Below are positions 59,708 to 64,000 of a stretch of 64,000 nucleotides of DNA, piece by piece. The notes under the pieces were generated by a model. That model was given only the letters and a program-made list of their open reading frames with translations. It had not been told where the DNA came from and did not search any database. Numbering within the stretch: position 1 is the first letter of the stretch; every line of letters begins with the position of its first letter. Made by a program: the position numbers and the translations under genes. Where the stretch lies: the NCBI GenBank assembly GCA_002778195.1, contig PCDI01000005.1:1865690-1929689 (forward strand), read 5' to 3'. This DNA comes from Raffaelea ambrosiae. Lineage: Eukaryota > Ascomycota > Sordariomycetes > Ophiostomatales > Ophiostomataceae.

Positions 59708-61600
59708 CTTTTTCTTTTTTTTTTACGTCGTTTTATAAAGTATAACGTCGTATATACCTTTCGTCTTTAAATCGTAAGACTCCTTTAGTTTAAAAGCGGC
59801 TTTGTTTCTTTAAATAAGCAGTATCGCGTTTTGTTTTTGCTTTCGTTTGTCTTTTTAAGTTAACTTTCAGTTAAGTTGCTTTCGCTCTCCTTTACTAAGC
59901 TGCCCGTGTTAAAAGTTTAATATTTTTTAATAATTCAATCTCGTCTCTACCTTCGACGACGTTAGCCTTCACTTTTTTAATTAATTTATTAATTTAACGT
60001 AAGGTTTGGGGAGTATTAAATAAAGAGGAATGAAACGCTTTTACCTTTTATACTAAGGTAGCTTGTTTATTAAGACGAAGCTTGCTTAGTACTAGGTTTT
60101 CGTTAATAAGTATAAGTTTAGACTTTAAAAAAGCGTTTAAGATAGTGCTTTTTTTATAAGCTAGTTTCTTAGCTTTATTAAGCGTTAAAAAGAACTCCTT
60201 TTTAACAACTGAGTTAATACTATCTCGTATAATTAAAGCAGTCTTTTAAAAGTAGTAATGCTTTAACGGTTGAAAGATATTAATATTAAGAGGTTGTATA
60301 ACGTGTGTTAAGTGCGATGAAAAGCCGAATAAAATAATTTTTTATAATTATTAATATATTATATATAAAAAAAGAAAGAGATATATACTATGATTATTAT
60401 AGTACTTAATAAAATCTTTCGTATAGTGTATATTAAAACTATTAAAAAGAAGTAATCTTTTCAAACCAGTTTAATACTTTTTTAAACAGCGTTTAAAGTG
60501 TTAAATCCACTCTAAATACAAGCTATCGTTACTATACCCCGTTAAGCTAACTCCGATAAATATATTAAAATTAATTACTTTATTAGTATATTATCGTATA
60601 AGGTGATTTACTCTTTTTAAAATAATAAAAGCTGGGATATAATCTCCGCTTATAAATATTACTTCGATAATTATTACTAACTCTTTATTTTTAAATAACC
60701 CGAATTTAAGTATAGTCTTTAGTTTAATAACTATATTTTATTCTTTTATAATATTAATTTAAAAGTTAGTCTCGTTTATATTTTATATATCTTTTAAGTT
60801 AACTCTTTTAAAATAAATAATTCGTTAAAACTTTTTAAACTAATTATAAACGGTACTTAGGTTCTCCGCATTCCTTCTCTTTTTATTAAATACCTTTAAT
60901 AACATAACTTTATAATTATATCGTTTTAAAAAGCGAGAAGTTTAATTAATACCGATTTAAAGAGGGTTAAAATCGTGTAAGTTCGTTTTATCTTTAAAAA
61001 TAGTGTTAACAGCGATTTTAACGTGGTAGGAGAAGAGAGGTAGGTTGCGTAATAGATTTTAATTAATATAATTACAAAGACCACGCTCTTCACCCGGTAG
61101 AAGATTAACGTTAATAATAGCTCTCTTTTTATCGGTGAATGGGTTGTATAAATGTTGAGCGAGGACTGTGCGAGCAACGCCGAATTGTCGTGTAATAGTA
61201 CGAAGTTTCGACCCAGGATTTTTTTGGAAGAATAGTACGGCTTGAGCTAATCGGGCTTTATACTCTGGTGTGTGTACGCTCATGTTTGCGTGTCGTAGAC
61301 GTCGATGAAGTTAAATGATTATGAACTTCGTGATCTTGGCCCGATTTGATGGTTGGTTCGATTTGGTGGTAGGTACTGACTTTAGAAGGGGCTTAAAAAA
61401 TTTAACCCGAAAAAAGCGGGGCCTTGGCACGAGTATTACTAATTCTTAATATATACTTATTTTTATCGTATATATTTTTATTTATTAAAAATATTTTTTA
61501 AGAGTCGGCGATTACGTGAGATAAAGGGGTGTTTTTAATTAAAACCCCCCCTTTAAATCGCGGCACTTTAATTAAATAATGGTAGCACTATAGGGTATTC
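59708..61600 (-). mobile_element. Fot1/pogo-type DNA transposon, left end truncated
   Basis: The transposase reads on the minus strand from 61283 and its C-terminal tail runs right up to the 3' LTR of E8 at 59707, so the transposon's 3' terminus and terminal repeat are missing. The 5' flank (61284-61600) is noncoding and includes a run of C (about 61546-61552 on the plus strand) as in many Fot1-like ends. The outer boundary at 61600 is set by the resumption of E6. Confidence 0.7.
59720..61283 (-). pseudogene. Fot1/pogo transposase (HTH + DDE), dead
   Basis: The first 74 codons (61283-61062) are open: an N-terminal helix-turn-helix of the psq/CENP-B type with KLRTITRQFGVARTVLAQHL. Downstream the frame is broken by RIP stops, but the DDE domain is recognisable: NINETNF (about 60770-60790), LFNSFNIHYTKDF (about 60410-60455) and STHLLQP-type HVIQPLNI (about 60285-60315). 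All three catalytic Asp positions read Asn. The tail after KAKKLA matches the Fot1 C-terminal layout. Family membership is clear from the motif order; the TIRs are not confirmed. Confidence 0.78.
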
Positions 61601-61605
61601 TTTAT

Positions 61606-64000
61606 TTAATCGAAGAAAAAAGCGTTTATTAAAGTAAAGGTTAACGTACGACTATATAACTCAACCATAGTAAAAACTAATCGAAAATATTAAATTATTA
61701 TTAATTTTAATATAAAAACGAAGGTTAACATCGTTTCGTTTAAGTTTGTCGTATAAGCTTAAAAAAAAAAGTTAAACTCCGCGTTTAAAAATAACGAACG
61801 GCTTAACTACTACGTTAACGACGTTATAAAATATATTATTAAAGCTTATTAATTATTAAAGCTGAATTAAAGAGTTTATATAACTTTATATAATTATTTC
61901 GCGAATAAAAGTAACGAGTAAAAGTTTTATTTTTTTAAAAGTTACAGCTTTAAAAGATTTAACTATTAACACGATTAAAAGTAGTTAATAGTGTTTTAAT
62001 TACCGCTTAAATAAGTTTATAACTAATATACTTTAAAAGTTCGTTAAAAAGATTAAAAACGTTATAATCGTATATATAGTTTTTATACTCTTTAATCGTT
62101 TTAAATAAATTAAGTTTAAATAATACCTTTTTAAAAACAAAATAACTTTAAAACGCCGGCTTTATAATAGTTTATTAATAAAGTTTATTAATTTCACTTT
62201 TATATTTAACGAAACGAGCGTAGTTATATTATTACTCGTTTAAAAAAACTAATTACGTAATTAACCTAGTTAACGAAGCACAGCTTTTTTACGAAACGAT
62301 TTATTTTTTATTTAAACGAGAGTTAAAAGAGTTACGAAAGTATTTTAAAACAAAACTTACGAAACGAGTGAATTCGATTTAATAAAAGCTTAGTTAAAGC
62401 TTTTATCTTTTTTATATTTAAAAAAACGGGTTTTTATAGCTTTACGTTAACTATTAAAGCTTTAATAAGGTTACGATTAAAAACCGTTACGTTTTTTCGT
62501 TAATTTTAAAGATTTTAAATCGAATTTTAAGCGTTAAGTACTTTATTAAGTTTAATATTTAAAACGTTTATTATTAAATTCGAATTAAAGAAAGAAACGA
62601 ATAAAAAACGGCGTTTTATACGCGATATAAATATTATAAATATATAGTTTTATTATTTAACTTTATAAACGCGTTAATTACGTTTTAATCTTACGTTTAT
62701 ATAGCTTTTTAAAAGTTAACTAACGTAACGTATATTATATATATAAACAACGTATTAATGTTTTTTTAAAAGTTAAAACGAATATATTAAATATATTTAA
62801 AATATATTTAAAAAGTTATAAAAAATATAATTATTTATAAACTTAACTAAGTATAAATTTTATTAAAACTAAATCGAGTTTTTAAGATTTATCTTTTTTA
62901 ATATTAACGTATAAATAAACTTAACTCGTATAAAAGCTATTACTATTTAAAAGTTATTTAAAACGTATTAAAGGATTTAAATATTTTTTAAGTTTTATAA
63001 CTTTTATTAACGTTTTATTTAAAAGTACTTTAAAATCACAACCCCGTTAAATAAACTTTTAAAAAGGATGAAAAATAAAAAAAAGCCCGAGTGAGTACGC
63101 TTTAATAAAAGAGCGATATAAGTATTTTATTAACTATAAAAAGAATTTATTTACGCTTCGTTATTAAAACACTTAAACTTAACGCGCTTTTTACGGCTTA
63201 AATCTAATACGTTAAAATTTATAAAAGCGGGGATTTTATCTTAGTTAAACGATGAAAGTGGTTAATGCTTTATTATATTTTAATTTTAAAACTAAAACGA
63301 ATTAAAGCTATAATATAACACTTTTAATAAAGAGATAATATCGATTATAAATTCTTTTAAACATTAACGTTAATACTTAAAGAGTAACCAATATAAAATC
63401 GAGGTTTTATTAAACTATACTAACTTATGTGTATTTATATAACGAAAAAAGTTAAATAAAAAATAAATTAAGTAATATATATATTTTAATTTTAAAATTA
63501 AATATTAAGTTAAAACAATTAATTTCGTTAATAGCTTTTTTTAAAAACTAAATAAAGAAAAAGAGTTAAAGCTGTTTTTTAATCTTAAATCGCGGTTAAT
63601 ATTTATAAAACAAGTATTAGTTTCGTATGTTTATTTTAATCGCGTTAAAATTAAAGCCGTTACGGCTTAAAAAAAGCTATCGTTTAAAGCGGCCGATATT
63701 AACTACGTAAAAGTAATACTTTAAACGAGTAAAAAACACGAAAACCCCTTTATTTAAATTTAATAAATTTAATAAATTTAAGCTCGCTATTTAAATACTT
63801 TTTAATAATAACTTCGAAGCGGGTTATCGTTAAAGCTACGACGACGGTTTTATCTTTATTTTAAATAGTTAGTCTTTTTAAAGTTGTATTAAACTATATT
63901 AAATAAAGAAAATCCGTTAATATTAAATATAAACACGTTATTAATAAAATTACTTTAAGCTTTATAAATAAGTGACGAAAAGACTTAATAGTTAAAAGCT
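61606..64000 (+). mobile_element. E6: plus-oriented copy, right part
   Basis: It continues E6 from the gag/protease junction (TTAATCGAAG..) through protease and RT (about 62390-63010) to RNase H at the window edge. Joining 44401 to 61606 restores the order seen in E3 and E8 without gap. Heavily RIP-mutated; the element runs on beyond the window. Confidence 0.85.

Noticed and set aside
14818..64000. CRISPR array, rDNA, tRNA or centromeric satellite as an explanation of the repeats
   Set aside because: The repeats are LTRs with TG..CA ends, target duplications and retroviral-type domains. There are no regular short spacers and no tRNA or rRNA signatures.

Overview
The window is filamentous ascomycete (Pezizomycotina) chromosomal DNA. 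Short spliced genes with GT..AG introns of mostly 47-123 nt, a fungal-type acetate transporter, a 14-helix MFS pump and a strongly RIP-mutated retrotransposon graveyard (CpA to TpA changes on both strands) all point that way. A Sordariomycete is likely, but I cannot name the species.

Layout. (1) 1-14.82 kb is GC-rich gene space with five protein genes: an acetate/ammonium transporter of the GPR1/FUN34/YaaH family (minus, 3 exons), a soluble FAD fumarate reductase of the Osm1/Frd1 type (plus, intronless), 40S ribosomal protein uS5/Rps2 (minus, 3 exons), an MFS drug:H+ antiporter-like transporter (minus, 6 exons) and a group A FAD monooxygenase (plus, 2 exons). The last two are divergent around a ~1 kb shared promoter, a layout often seen for a catabolic or detoxification enzyme with its transporter. 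About 4.2 kb between the first two genes holds no gene I can support.

(2) At ~14.82 kb, right after the monooxygenase stop codon, the sequence changes abruptly to AT-rich, stop-riddled DNA that continues to the end of the window. It is almost entirely one family of chromodomain-bearing Ty3/gypsy retrotransposon (LTR ~350-390 bp, full length ~8.3 kb), inserted repeatedly into itself in both orientations. The least damaged copy, E1 (15817-24122, minus), has matching LTRs, a 5-bp target duplication (CATCT), a polypurine tract, a gag with a CCHC knuckle, protease, reverse transcriptase, integrase and a terminal chromodomain, all with RIP stops. It sits in the end of an older solo LTR (own duplication TCTCT), which itself sits in a still older LTR. 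To the right a stack of nested copies follows: E2 (minus), E3 (plus), E4 (minus), an LTR fragment (minus), E5 (plus), E6 (plus), E7 (minus), E8 (plus); E6 resumes at 61606. Two DNA transposons are embedded: a piggyBac-type element (40500-42511) inside E5 and a truncated Fot1/pogo-type element (59708-61600) beside E8.

(3) Points of special interest: an extra reading frame antisense to pol between the chromodomain and the 3' LTR, with a Cys cluster, kept in the family; a primer-binding site that pairs with the element's own LTR (self-priming of the Tf1/sushi kind), with a G:C to A:T covariation between copies; catalytic aspartates read as asparagine through RIP in several transposase and pol domains; and E8, whose two LTRs are different subtypes and which lacks a target duplication. 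I found no rRNA, tRNA or CRISPR.
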